Source of the DNA: Petrolisthes cinctipes
Taxonomy: Eukaryota; Arthropoda; Malacostraca; Decapoda; Porcellanidae
Direction: 5' to 3'
NCBI GenBank assembly: GCA_033782935.1
Contig: JAWQEG010000412.1
Span: 2,208,501 to 2,272,500 of the forward strand
Length of the DNA: 64,000 nt
Positions 1-9,545 of the stretch are shown here, piece by piece. Under the pieces are notes generated by a model. That model made no database searches and was not told the origin of the DNA. It saw nothing but the letters and a program-made list of their open reading frames with translations. The first letter of the stretch is position 1. Each line of letters starts with the position of its first letter. The position numbers and the translations under genes are program-made.

Positions 1-2
1 GC

Positions 3-1993
3 TTCACCCCCAGGGAAGCGAGCGAGTCTGTCGCGCTGGTTACCCTGCCTACCTCACCGGTACAAGGGCCCAGCAGGGAACCTCCAGCTTCGTCGCCCTC
101 TAGAGCCGGCTCTTCGGGTCGCTCTAGAGGACGCAAGCGATCGGCAAAAAGGTCCCGCCACGCCAAGAAGTCCCGGGCTCGTCGCCGTTCTCCTTCCTCC
201 TCATCTTCGTCTTCTTCATCCTCTTCGTCTTCGTCGGGGGACTCTCCTTCGCCCGTCCGCAAACCCCTCAAGGGTAAGCGGGGGGAGGTGAGCCCCTCGT
301 CGTTGAAGATTGTGAAGATCTTCCATACCCTTATGCCTCACGCCATTCCTGCCCTTATTCCTGCGGTTACCCCCGTGCAGCCTCGGGCTGTTGCTCCGGA
401 ACCTGCTCCTCCTCTCACCCTTGCCCCTCCTCCTGCTTCTGCTCCGGTCGGGGGCGCGAGTCCACCCGGGGATATTGGAGACATTCCCGTCCCTCCTTTA
501 TCTCCGGGACTCGAGTCTCCAGCTGGGGATGTGGCTGAGGAGTTGGCTACCTCCTCCCCTCCTTTCCCGTCGCCCCCTCCTGCGGACGACGGATACCTCC
601 CCTACTCTTGGGCTCTCTTTCCTCCTTCATGGACCCACTCTTCAGAGGAGAGCAGACTGGTGGCTTGGTCTCCGGACACAGCTCAACCAGACGTGTGGAC
701 CCGCAAGGATGATGTCCTGGTGAAGTGGGGGGCAGATGAGAAGGGCGACGCTATTCCCTTCTACAAGGTCCGTCCCATCTCAGCACCTGTACCCACTTCA
801 TCGAGGGTATCCTCTGCGGCTACCCTGGACGCGATGGGTTTTCTGGTGGAGTACAGTAACTTACAGCTGTCCGAGGCTTGGAGGATTGACCGCTCCCACG
901 GGAACACAGCAGTCCTCCTTTCCCCAGACGCGTACTTCCCAGGGGATAAGGGTGAAGGGGACCTGGACATTCCAGCCCTTCTCCTTAAGTCCCTGGACCA
1001 CCAGAAACAGAACGTAACCAGGAAACCTCCTCCTCCGTCTTTCCCCATCGTCCTCCCTCATTCCCGTGCCCCGCCGGGTTTGAGGGAATGCCTGTGGAAG
1101 ACGGAGAAGGAGCCTCCGGTCCCCTATCAGCTAAAGGAGCTCGACGGTAAGTTGCAGCAGGCAGAGTCGGCGGCCAGATTGGAGTTGGCCCATACCATCT
1201 CCATGGGGGCGGCCGCTTCACTTATAAGGGACTGTCTCAACGCCCTCACCAACACCTACCACGAGATGTCGGGTTTACAGCTAGCGTGAGTACTATTACT
1301 TCTGGTGTTGTGTTGCTCGAGGGATACAGGGTAGAGGGTCTCTCTGTTTACTCCCGTGTCTCTACCTCCGGGTTCGCTCGGTTTTCCTTGTTTACCCCTT
1401 ACAGTGACACCCTCTCTTCCATGGCCACCGTCATGGAGGGCGTTGCGGCGATGGCTACTCACAACATGCGGGAGGAGGCGAAGATTTTCGCCGAGGCGAG
1501 ACTGGCAGCCCGTCAGGCAGCCGCTAAATCTGCGCCGGAGATGGCACAGAGGGGAGTGGTGCGAGCTGCCCCCCTGTCCCCTGCCCTCTTCGACCAGCCG
1601 GCGACAGAGGCTATCTTCTCCTCTCTCCCGGCTGTGATTAACCTACCAAAACCCTCTACCTCCAAGTAAGTACCTCTCGTTAATCCCATTACCTGAGTTA
1701 TTCTTTCACAGGAGGTGAAATTAGAGGAAAATAACGGTCACCCTTTTTTCCTAATCAATCTGTTTGTCCGTAGGCCACGTGCCCCACAGCCTTCCAGACC
1801 AGCTTACCAGCCCCGAAGGCCCTCCCAGCCTTCGAGACTACCGAGGCCTTCATACCCCACTCCCCCGAAACAGCACAACAGGTTCTCCCAGAGGGGCCAG
1901 CAGCCGTTTCGTGGGAGAGGGCAGGGCTCCAATTCCTTCCAGAAACCTAAGTCCTCCTTCGCCCACCCCTCCCAGAAGGACCGCTCCACTTGA
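3..1993 (+). CDS. Gag-like protein of DIRS-A copy 1, spliced, N-terminus outside window
   Basis: Open from the window edge. I read three exons: 3-1285, 1405-1665 and 1774-1993. The encoded protein has an Arg/Ser-rich segment (RKRSAKRSRH) followed by an uninterrupted serine tract, a Pro-rich stretch, a conserved middle region (motif VKWGADEKGDAIPFYKVRPI), a short helical exon (EEAKIFAEARLAARQ) and an RG/Q-rich basic tail (QRGQQPFRGRGQG) likely to bind nucleic acid. No zinc knuckle is visible. Joining the exons keeps frame at both junctions: LQLA continues into DTLSSM, and PSTSK into PRAPQ. Unspliced RNA would stop inside each donor, since GTGAGT gives TGA and GTAAGT gives TAA in this frame. 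The same arrangement is present in copy 2. Particle-forming Gag function is inferred from position only; sequence similarity to retroviral Gag is not evident. Confidence 0.75.
1286..1404 (+). other. Predicted spliceosomal intron 1 of DIRS-A gag (copy 1)
   Basis: Donor CTAGC/GTGAGT and acceptor CCTTACAG/TGACACC. Phase 2; removal joins LA to DTLSS in frame. The equivalent intron in copy 2 is 40193-40077 with the same splice sites. Confidence 0.75.
1666..1773 (+). other. Predicted spliceosomal intron 2 of DIRS-A gag (copy 1)
   Basis: Donor CCAA/GTAAGT, acceptor TTTGTCCGTAG/GCCACG. Phase 2; removal joins STSK to PRAPQ in frame. A competing acceptor (TTCTTTCACAG, ending 1711) would run into a stop. 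Copy 2 has the same pair at 39815-39713, although the intron body has diverged. Confidence 0.75.
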
Positions 1994-4097
1994 GGGTCCC
2001 ACTCTGGGCTGCCTCACGGGGTGGTCAGCAGCCTGGCCCTCCCACGGCTGGGCAGCAAGGGTAATACGTCAGGGCCTGTCCTGGCCCTGGATAACTGTTC
2101 CGGTGAGTAACTGTGGTTGTTAACTCTCCTAGTCTGACATTTCTGACATATGACATAACCCTCCTCCCAACCTTGGGTTCCCGTTAGGTCAAAATCAGAG
2201 TTCCCCTTTGCGGTCAAAATCTCATCCTCTCTGCCCGTCATTCTACCCCTCCAACCATCCCCGGGTCCATCGGGTCCCAGGCTAGGATTAACTGTACTCT
2301 CACTGACACCTGTCATTTCCCGTTACAGCCACTACGTCTACCTTCTGCCTCAACCAAAGTGTCACTTTCGGTCGTCCCGCATGTGTTAGAAATGCGGGAA
2401 AAAGGGGTAGTGGAGTGAGCGACGGGAAGGGTCTTTCTTTCTCGTTTATTCACGGTCCCCAAAAAGGACCAGGGAAAAACGAGATTGGTGATGGACCTCA
2501 GCAAGCTAAACAAATTGGTGAAAACCTTACGTTTCAAGATGGTTTCGGTTGCCCAGGTCCGCACAGTTCTAAGGAAGGGAGACTGGTTAGCATCCCTGGA
2601 TCTCAAGGATGCGTACTGGCACGTCCCGATCCACCCCAGGTTTCGCCGTTTTCTGGCCTTCCAGGTGGGGACCGAGACGTTTCAGTTTACCAGGCTCCCT
2701 TTCGGTCTCTCTCTAGCTCCTCGAGTCTTCACAAAGCTCGTGAGGGTGGTGGCATCCCGTCTGGCAGAGGCGGGTGTCCCCACCCTCATGTACCTGGATG
2801 ATTGGTTGCTTAACGCCCCTTCCAAGGAGCAGGTAGCAAACAACGTCAGGGTAGTGAGGGGAGTGCTAGAGGAAATGGGGTTCCTGTTGAACATCCCCAA
2901 GTCCTCTCTCACTCCCACTCGCAAACTGTGTTGGCTGGGAATAGAGTGGGACTCTCTTTCGGCCACCCTCTCTCTCGCTCCAGACAACGCCCGCCGGACC
3001 CTCCGCCACGTCCGCCAGGCGCATTTTTCCCGTACTTTCTCTCGCCGCCAGTGGGAATCATTGCTCGGGTCCCTAAATTTCGCGGCCCCTGCAATGCCCC
3101 TGGGACGACTGAAACACAGGAGGCTGACGCGGGAGGTACACCTCCACCTTTCCCCCGCACACAGGGACCTTCCCAGGCAAGTGTCCCCCTCTCTCCACCG
3201 TCTCCTTCGCCCCTTCGCCCTGGTGCCCTGCGTTAGCGGGTCCCCTGGGTGTTCCCTCCCCCGGGGATCACGGTGGCGACAGACGCATCGGACGAAGGCT
3301 GGGGATACCAGTCTTGCCTGGGACATCAACGGTGCGGGGGATGGAAGGAAGAGGAGAGGATACTACACATCAACGCCCGGGAGTTGATGGTAGCAAGGGA
3401 GTGGCTCAACAGACACCCACAGTTTGCCAGGTTAGGCGTCCGCTTCGATATGGACAATGTTGTGGCCGTGCAGTGCCTGCAGAAACAAGGCACCGCGCGG
3501 TCAGAAATTCTCCTGTCCCTGTCAGAACAGATTTTTTCGATAGCGGCCAAGAGGTGCATTCACCTCTCGGCCCGCTATGTGCCAGGGCGGGAGAACGATT
3601 GGGCGGACGCCCTATCCAGGTTCTAGGGGACGTCAGTCGAGTGGCAACTGCGTCCCCTTGTGTTCGAATCACTCTGCCTTTGCTACGGGACACCGGAGGT
3701 GGACCTGTTCGCCTCCCCATCCACGGCCCTACTTCCTCTGTTCCTAACATTCTCTTCCAGGACAGAGGCGGGAGGCCCGGACGCCTTCACAGAGGACTGG
3801 AACAGGTGGGGGTATCTCTACCTCTTCCCACCCCCAGCTACGTCAGTCCTCCTGAAGGCGATCCTCAAGCTGCGCACATTTAGGAGGAGGAGACTCCTCA
3901 TAGCCCCCCTCTGGCCAGCGCAGCCGTGGTTCGGAGAACTGTCCCGGTGGTGCCCTCATCCTCTTCAGTTGGGATCGGCGTGCCTCTCCAGCACCCTGTC
4001 TGCACCACTCCAAGTGTCACTGAAACTACACGCTTGGAGTTTCTGTGGGGAGTCCTCAGCAAAAGGTTCACTAAGGAGACAGTGGACAAGATGCTGA
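1774..4097 (+). pseudogene. DIRS-A copy 1 Pol: reverse transcriptase / RNase H / C-terminal block, broken
   Basis: Copies RNA to DNA for the element. The RT exon starts at 2329; the frame is also open upstream across gag exon 3 (1774-2102) in a different frame from gag. Motifs in order: LVMDLSKLN, SLDLKDAYWHVPI (RT block A), FTRLPFGLSLAPRVF, catalytic YLDDWLL at about 2790-2815, RNase H (VATDASDEGWG near 3270 and MDNVVAVQCLQKQ near 3450), then the conserved DIRS block VDLFASPST ... LYLFPPP ... APLWPAQPWF to about 3930. Compared with copy 2 it is disabled: TGA near 2418 where copy 2 has CGG, an indel near 3225 that shifts frame at the RT/RNase H border, and a TAG at about 3624. It overlaps the recombinase frame at the 3' end, as usual in DIRS elements. 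Confidence 0.85.
2103..2328 (+). other. Predicted spliceosomal intron 3 (gag-pol junction) of DIRS-A copy 1
   Basis: Donor GTTCCG/GTGAGTAAC and acceptor CCCGTTACAG/CCACTACG. In the pol frame it is phase 0 and fuses the open frame overlapping gag exon 3 (ends WITVP) to the RT exon (starts PLRLP). In copy 2 the matching intron is 39383-39177, and there it also happens to be partly open, so unspliced readthrough is not excluded. Confidence 0.65.
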
Positions 4098-5077
4098 GGG
4101 CTCATCGTCAGTCATCGGTGCGACAGTACGAATCGTGCTGGAAAAGATTCCAGGACTTCTTGCGAAGACACCCCTCCAGGGTCATCTCGGAGGACACGGT
4201 CCTAGAATTCCTCACGTGGCTCGCCGATTCCACCAACAGGGCCCCGGCGACGGTGCTTGCGCGTCACGCAGCCCTGTCTGATCCCCTCCTCCTAGGTTTT
4301 AACATTAAGGTTTCGGAGAGGCCTCTCTCTCTCCTGAGGATGGAGATTCGGGCGGGGACCGCACTTCACCGGGCCCAGACTCCCTCCTGGTCCCTTCACC
4401 GTGTCCTTTCCTACCTGACCTTCGAGGGGGTCCCTCTGGAGGTTTGTCACCTCCTCCAGAAAGCTCTCTTCCTGCTCGCCTTAGCTACAGGGTACAGGGC
4501 CTCTCAGTTGGCAGCCCTTACCCGTCACACAGCTTTTTCATCTGTAAGCCCTAACCTTACTTCTTTAACTATCTCCCCCTCTCCTGCTTTCCTAGCAAAG
4601 AACGAGCAGGCTGACGACAGGATTGGCCCTCTCGCAGTACCCTCGTTCCTGAGGGATGGAAGTTTCAACCCCCTCTGCCCAGTCCACGCATTTACAACTT
4701 ACGTGGAGGCGATGAGAGGGGCTTCTCCGGACCACCTCTTCTACAACTCTAGGTCCGGTAACCCTCTCTTCCCTAGGGTCAATCGCTCGCCTTCTCTGCC
4801 GAGTGATAGAGAACGGGGATTCCGGACACGCCCGAGGGCTCACAGCGTTAGGGGCGTGGCAACCTCCCTCGCCTTCCTCAGGACTCACTCGGTGGAGAGG
4901 GTTAGGGATTTGGGGGTCTGGACTTCCACTTCCTCCTTCAGGACGAGGTATCTGTTCCACTCGCTCTCCCCTACCCCCTGTGTGGCTATGGGTACTCCAC
5001 CCTCCATTCCCCAGGGTCCCCGTGGGAGACACATGAGGGGGAGGGGCCGCCCGAAGGGAAAAGGTCGGGCGACTTAA
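3926..5077 (+). CDS. DIRS-A copy 1 tyrosine recombinase (YR), probably damaged
   Basis: DIRS elements integrate through a circular DNA using a tyrosine recombinase instead of a DDE integrase. The frame is open for 383 codons. Catalytic signatures are visible: Arg in ATGYRASQLAAL (about residue 191), the H-x-x-R box in AHSVRGVATSLAF (about residues 305-308) and the nucleophile in FRTRYLFHS (about residue 341). The N-terminal part (MLRAHRQSSVRQYESCWKRF) resembles the core-binding domain. An extra G near 4780 and a missing base near 4832, relative to copy 2, shift the frame for roughly 17 residues and then restore it, so this stretch between the first Arg and the H-x-x-R box is scrambled although the ORF stays open. 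The start is uncertain; the frame begins inside the Pol C-terminus. Confidence 0.8.
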   Translation: MVRRTVPVVPSSSSVGIGVPLQHPVCTTPSVTETTRLEFLWGVLSKRFTKETVDKMLRAHRQSSVRQYESCWKRFQDFLRRHPSRVISEDTVLEFLTWLADSTNRAPATVLARHAALSDPLLLGFNIKVSERPLSLLRMEIRAGTALHRAQTPSWSLHRVLSYLTFEGVPLEVCHLLQKALFLLALATGYRASQLAALTRHTAFSSVSPNLTSLTISPSPAFLAKNEQADDRIGPLAVPSFLRDGSFNPLCPVHAFTTYVEAMRGASPDHLFYNSRSGNPLFPRVNRSPSLPSDRERGFRTRPRAHSVRGVATSLAFLRTHSVERVRDLGVWTSTSSFRTRYLFHSLSPTPCVAMGTPPSIPQGPRGRHMRGRGRPKGKGRAT

Positions 5078-5640
5078 TTCCCATCACTAATCACCCCATA
5101 CTTCACCCCCATCATGTACAGTTTCATGCTCATCCCCATGTCTCTCATGTGTGTACATATGGTGCGAGATTAATAAATTACATTGTTACGGAATTCTTGA
5201 GTATTCATTCTCCGAAACTTACTATACTAGGATGAGTGACTGGATATTTATATATATATTAAACACAGGATTACTGCATCCTTGTGTCCTCCTTCATCCC
5301 CTCGGGATCGCATGACCTGAGCCGGGGCCATAGCCCTAGCTCAGAGGACTTTAATAAAAAGGGGGTGGGGGATGGGGGGGGGGCCAGGGTCACCCCCTCT
5401 CCTGTACCCGACCCCTCGAGTCTGCCTATAAAGACTTTAGTTGGGTAACAATTCTGGTCTATAACAGAATAGTCTACGGTTTATATTTTATTAGCTACTA
5501 CTACACTTCCACCACAGCTAGTCCCCTAGCCAGTGTTGGAAGTTGCTTTAGCTTCAGCCTCACCCTGCTCGGTTACCTTTTTGATTCCCCGCTCTCTCGA
5601 CCGCTCTTAACTAAGCACGTGATTGCCTCCACCTCACCTC
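5078..5640 (+). other. DIRS-A copy 1 3' untranslated region
   Basis: Non-coding stretch between the recombinase stop and the terminal structure. It aligns by eye to 36000-36420 of copy 2 in reverse. It contains AATAAA-like strings near 5171 and 5352, a poly-G run near 5370-5381 and TATATATATATT near 5249. No gene seen. Confidence 0.6.
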
Positions 5641-5649
5641 CCACCTACC

Positions 5650-5775
5650 GCATCGCATGCATAGCAAATCCAGCTGTGCTGGTTCCACTATACCAATAAT
5701 AGTGCATTTGTCGCGGCTTCTAGCCGCTTAAATTGTATTTATTGGTTGTGGAACCAGCACAGCTTTGACTGTCCC
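5650..5775 (+). repeat. DIRS-A copy 1 internal complementary region with circle junction
   Basis: The sequence CCACTATACCAATAA directly followed by TAGTGCATTTGTCGCGG (junction about 5699/5700) is the reverse complement of the element's 3' end (GCACTA) joined to its 5' end (TTATTGGTATAGTG). In DIRS elements such a region is known to be complementary to the two termini and to template completion of a circular replication intermediate. Confidence 0.8.
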
Positions 5776-5823
5776 ACCCACCTCCCGATGCAGCAGGCAT
5801 TCACTTTCTTTCTCATTGGAGTG

Positions 5824-6079
5824 ACCGAGCGGTGACCAGCGGGGAGCGGGCTTAATACCTCATCACGCCACCACCAGGTGGCTCCACTATCAGTACAGCG
5901 CCAGATTTGAATTTTAATTTACTTCTGATGATCGTCACGGAATAGACCCTTCTAGCCCAGATTATGCCTATACGGGGCCTGGGCTCGAGAAGGGGTGTAT
6001 TCTATAGCAAATCCAGCTGTGCTGGTTCCACAACCAATAAATACAATTTAAGCGGCTAGAAGCCGCGACAAATGCACTA
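5824..6079 (+). repeat. DIRS-A copy 1 3' terminal repeat (ITR)
   Basis: Matches, in the family, the 5' terminus as an inverted repeat (compare 35511-35697 with 42684-42874 in copy 2). Recognisable core: GGTGGCTCCACTATCAGTAC, then CCTATACGGGGCCTGGGCTC, ending ACAAATGCACTA at 6079. Confidence 0.8.
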
Positions 6080-6754
6080 AAGTTGCCAACTCCCTCCCAC
6101 TCGCTATAGATTTGCATTAGATTATGAACCTGTTTGAAGAACATTCTACATATCGTGGCAGTGGTGAGCACGGGCCAGCCAGGCTGAGTCGGATAGTACT
6201 GGTACCACCGTTGCCGCGAGTGCGAAATTCCTGGGTCAGTCGAATCGAGTCGAGTTTTACAAGTAACTCGTGAGTCCCGATTCAGTGAAAGGAGTCGTTT
6301 GATTTGAACGATTGACTCGCGAGTCTTACATCTCTATTCCCAGCTAATCTAATCCTACGAGAATCCACTCTGACCAAACCAAACCTAACCTAACCTAACC
6401 GGGACGGGACCTAACCTAACCTAACCTAGCCGAGCTCGTGCATGTACTGGGTTAGAGAGTGTTTCTATGCTGGCGGGGGTTTACTGTATCTGTGGAATGG
6501 CATGGATGCACCGGCTTGCATATAATTGCCAATCTGGGAATACATTCGAAAATGTTATAATTATCCCTATAAACATTGAAATGCTACTAAATATTGATTT
6601 CCCCAGCAAAATAATGTTACTGGGAATAATTGCATGTGAATGATTAGGATATAGTGGTGGGCGAAAACTATTATTAATGGTACACGATTACTTTGATTAC
6701 TGGTTGAAAATATCTGTAGTCGATTATTTTTTGAGTAACCGATTACTAGGCTTT
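6080..6754. other. Intergenic, short telomere-type repeats and hAT-like ends
   Basis: No gene. (CCTAA)n runs at 6382-6400 and 6410-6427, separated by GGGACGGGA, match the arthropod telomere repeat TTAGG. Sequence near 6230-6335 (GTCGAGTTTTACAAG ... ACTCGCGAGTCTTACATCTC) and near 6655 (AGTGGTGGGCGAAAAC) looks like hAT-type transposon ends, but partners were not identified. Confidence 0.5.
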
Positions 6755-7010
6755 ACTGGAAATAGTGGTACTTTTATATAGATGAGTATAATTATTTCAA
6801 ACTGAAAATTGTAGTACTTATATAGAAGTAACTGTATAATAATTACTAACTGGAAATGGTAGTACTTGTATTAGGTGACTGTATTATTACTAAGTGGAAA
6901 TGGTAGTATTTGTGTATAGGTGACTGTATGATTACTAACATGGAAATGGTGATACTTTTGTATAGGTGACTGAATAATAATAAGTAACTGCAATTAGTGG
7001 TACAGGCGGA
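6755..7010 (+). repeat. Tandem repeat, unit about 55-60 bp
   Basis: Four or more imperfect units built on GTATAGGTGACTGTAT, ATTACTAAC and TGGAAATGGTAGTACTT. A second small cluster of the same unit is at 12565-12665. Confidence 0.7.
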
Positions 7011-8122
7011 CTAATATATTCGCGGAGATTCGACAGGTGTAGGGTATGGGTAAGTGTCGCATATTTCCGTTCTGTGACCCATTTTAGTCTAGCCACGCCC
7101 CCTCGGTAAGTTAGGGTAAGGTAGATTAGATAAATTTCGAATTATATTAGTAACTTTTCGTTAGATTATTTTCGAAACTGAGGCATTGTTAGTTTCTGAG
7201 TTACGACCCGAGCGTCAAAAGAGCTTCAGCCAGCCCACACTGTACCAATCAAGTACCAATAGCTCCACGCAGAATGGAAAAATACGTACGGGTGGTAACA
7301 GTGGGAAAACCTCACTGCCAGACGTGCAAAAAATCGTAGCTGTTGCCTACCGTTCTACGAAGTGCTTCACTAAACTAGAATTCTCTGAAAAATAGAAAGT
7401 CTTTGGTATTTTATAACATTATTAATTCTTTTATAATTATTACTTATTTATTTTTCTGTATTTGTCACTGCGTTAAGTATTTTTCTGTTGAGAAGTAAAA
7501 TACAGTAAAATCTCCAATTATTATACAGCTGTGCTTTAAAGTATTTTCATCTATATTCACTTCCCGTTAACTGAAGCTGTCATGATTCTGCTTAGCAACC
7601 CACAATGTGGAAGGAGGAGAGCTGTGAGGTGAGAAGTTGAAGAGAGGTCGTCTTTTGTCAGAGAATGCAGATCATAAAGTGAAATAGAGGGTCACATTCA
7701 TCAATTCCAAACATTCATACTATTTTCATGTATCATATAGTGCAGTTATCTTTCATATGATTCTCTAGGGAAATATATTTCCTATGACTGAAATTTGGTG
7801 ACGATGAGGCGGTAACCTTCTGCAAGTTTCGATTTCGCCAACTGCCACATTGTATGCTTAAACTGGCTGTCAATTCATGTTGCATTTAATTAATAATATC
7901 TGCCTGTTGCAATATACTTTATTTCGTTATGTTTTCATAATTTTAGGATCAGCTTCGTGTGTTAGGGATATAAAACGAAATAAAACACAGCAACCTTTCT
8001 GAACAAAAAATATTATATACCATAATTATAACATAGTTTAATTCTATATTCTTGTAATGTAATGAATAATATTGAGGGGAGAAAGGATAAAACCCTAATA
8101 ACTTGACCAAACCCCTTCAGCA
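7011..8122. other. No feature recognised
   Basis: AT-rich sequence. A 69-codon open frame at 7186-7395 has no recognisable motif and no family resemblance; I do not call it a gene. Confidence 0.5.
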
Positions 8123-8597
8123 TCAGTGACCTCCTGTAATCTTTTGGAGATTAATTAATGACACTAAGTTGTAAATGGTAGCTTGATTTCGGTGAAGTGC
8201 TTCCCGTTCTAGCATGACATGCTGCACGACTTGGCCCCTTTTCTTCTCCTGGCCCTGCTCCCATGTGTACACCATCAGACCCAAGCTGTTTTCAATGGGA
8301 TTGATGTCGCATCCCTTCGACGGCCAGTCCAATAACTCAATGGACGGTTAATCACCAAACAATCTGCGAATGATACCCGCTGTATGGACAGAGCACCTGT
8401 CCTAATTAACTTACTAATTAACCCGAACTTGAGATTGTGCCTGCTTCGTTCCAATCAAATACCCTCTTTCTACTGGTTTGAGGGCTAGGCGATAATTGAC
8501 CTTCCTCGCCCGGGCTTCTACAGCACAGCTCAGATGGGATGATGATACGCTTAGCTTCCTCTGCTATGTGTGTGTTATTTTTATTTATTTATTATTA

Positions 8598-8628
<31 letters not shown>

Positions 8629-8776
8629 CTCCTGATCTTGAATGATATCGTAAAATACCCTCCGCGAGCCATCTCTTCCACCATGTGTGAACAGCAGACT
8701 CAGAGACTCCAAGTTTCACTTCCATATCAGAGGCGGACATCCTACCTTCTTTCAGGCCGATAATTTTACCTCTCAA
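8123..8776 (-). pseudogene. Tc1/mariner-type transposase remnant
   Basis: Two pieces on the minus strand, in the right order for one transposase. The N-terminal helix-turn-helix (8776-8640) reads KIIGLKEGRMSASDMEVKLG and continues SESAVHTWWKRW, typical of paired-like DNA-binding domains of Tc1 transposases. The C-terminal piece (8332-8123) reads DWPSKGCDINPIENSLG, the region holding the second Asp and the final acidic residue of the DDE/D site. The middle, with the first catalytic Asp, is not recognisable, and a T/G homopolymer (8599-8627) lies between. The reading frame is repeatedly broken; inactive. Confidence 0.75.
8599..8627 (+). repeat. T18/G9 homopolymer run
   Basis: An uninterrupted T run followed by a G run inside the transposase remnant; length may be affected by sequencing error. 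Confidence 0.8.
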
Positions 8777-8986
8777 AGTTAATTAGTCGTGAAGTCTGGA
8801 GACACCAGCTGAACAGGGCAGTCCCGTTTCACCTGTCTGTCCACCTTTGCTGATCTTTTTCGTGTCTCACATACACTGAGAGTGGTCCAACATACTCCCA
8901 AAGACATCACTTTCTTCCAATTTTCACAACATAAACAACACTACACGCCACACCCTTTATCCAAAATAATATCCCCAAAAAATTAA

Positions 8987-9545
8987 ATGAAAAAAAAATA
9001 TATGAATCAAGTTCATAATCAAGCCTTTGAGGATGGGCCAGTAAACACCCCTCGGCCTGGACCCTATGTTGACGACCCCCCGAGATGCCCTGGACCTTTG
9101 CCTGACTTATTCTTTATTAATTTTTGCAACATTCGTGGTCTTTCCTCCAATTTCTCATCTGTCGAACACCACCTCTTCTCTGCTAAACCTCATCTCCTCT
9201 TCCTCACCGAGACCCAAATCTCAGCATCATCCGACAGCAACCCCTACTCTGTCTCCTCTTACTTTCTCTATCCTCAGTTTCGGGCTAAAGGCGGCTGTTG
9301 CATATACATACGTAACGACCTCACTTGTTCTCATGTTTCCGAACTTGACTCTTTTGAATTCTAAACCCTCTGGCTTCGGCTCACCTGTTACTCTCAAACT
9401 AAATGCATCTGTGCTGTATATATCTCTCCTAACTCTACTGGCTATCCATAAACCTTTGACTATCTTACCTCCGCCCCTGTATGGAGTATGGCTCTCATAT
9501 GTAGCCCTAACTGTTACAACAAGTCAAGCGCCAACTACCCTAAAA
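8987..9545 (+). pseudogene. LINE apurinic-type endonuclease fragment
   Basis: A 125-codon open frame contains the start of an exonuclease/endonuclease/phosphatase domain: FFINFCNIRGLSSNFSSVEH (the N of the catalytic Asn motif), LLFLTETQIS (catalytic Glu) and GGCCIYIRNDL. The frame is closed by TAA at 9362-9364, but similar coding sense continues in the same or adjacent frame to about 9545 (IYISPNSTGY-like). No RT follows, so it is a truncated LINE 5' fragment. The clade cannot be assigned safely. Confidence 0.7.

Larger units (their letters stand above)
1..6079 (+). mobile_element. DIRS-order retrotransposon, family A, copy 1 (5' end outside window)
   Basis: The segment carries the DIRS gene order: a Gag-like protein, an RT/RNase H polyprotein and an overlapping tyrosine recombinase, followed by an internal complementary region and a terminal repeat instead of LTRs. 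Nearly all of it matches, in reverse orientation, the complete copy at 35433-42907, which was used to define exons and lesions. The right end is placed after GCGACAAATGCACTA (6079), because the same sequence ends copy 2. Copy 1 is decayed: an in-frame TGA near 2418, a frameshift near 3225 and a TAG near 3626 break the polyprotein, and the recombinase has two compensating indels. Family assignment is from domains; the subgroup within DIRS is not resolved. Confidence 0.9.

Noticed and set aside
1711..1773. Alternative acceptor TTCTTTCACAG ending 1711 for gag intron 2
   Set aside because: Joining at this site reads into a stop within three codons, whereas acceptor 1773 restores a frame conserved in copy 2.
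7186..7395. 69-codon frame as a small gene
   Set aside because: No motif, no conserved copy in the window, AT-rich surroundings.
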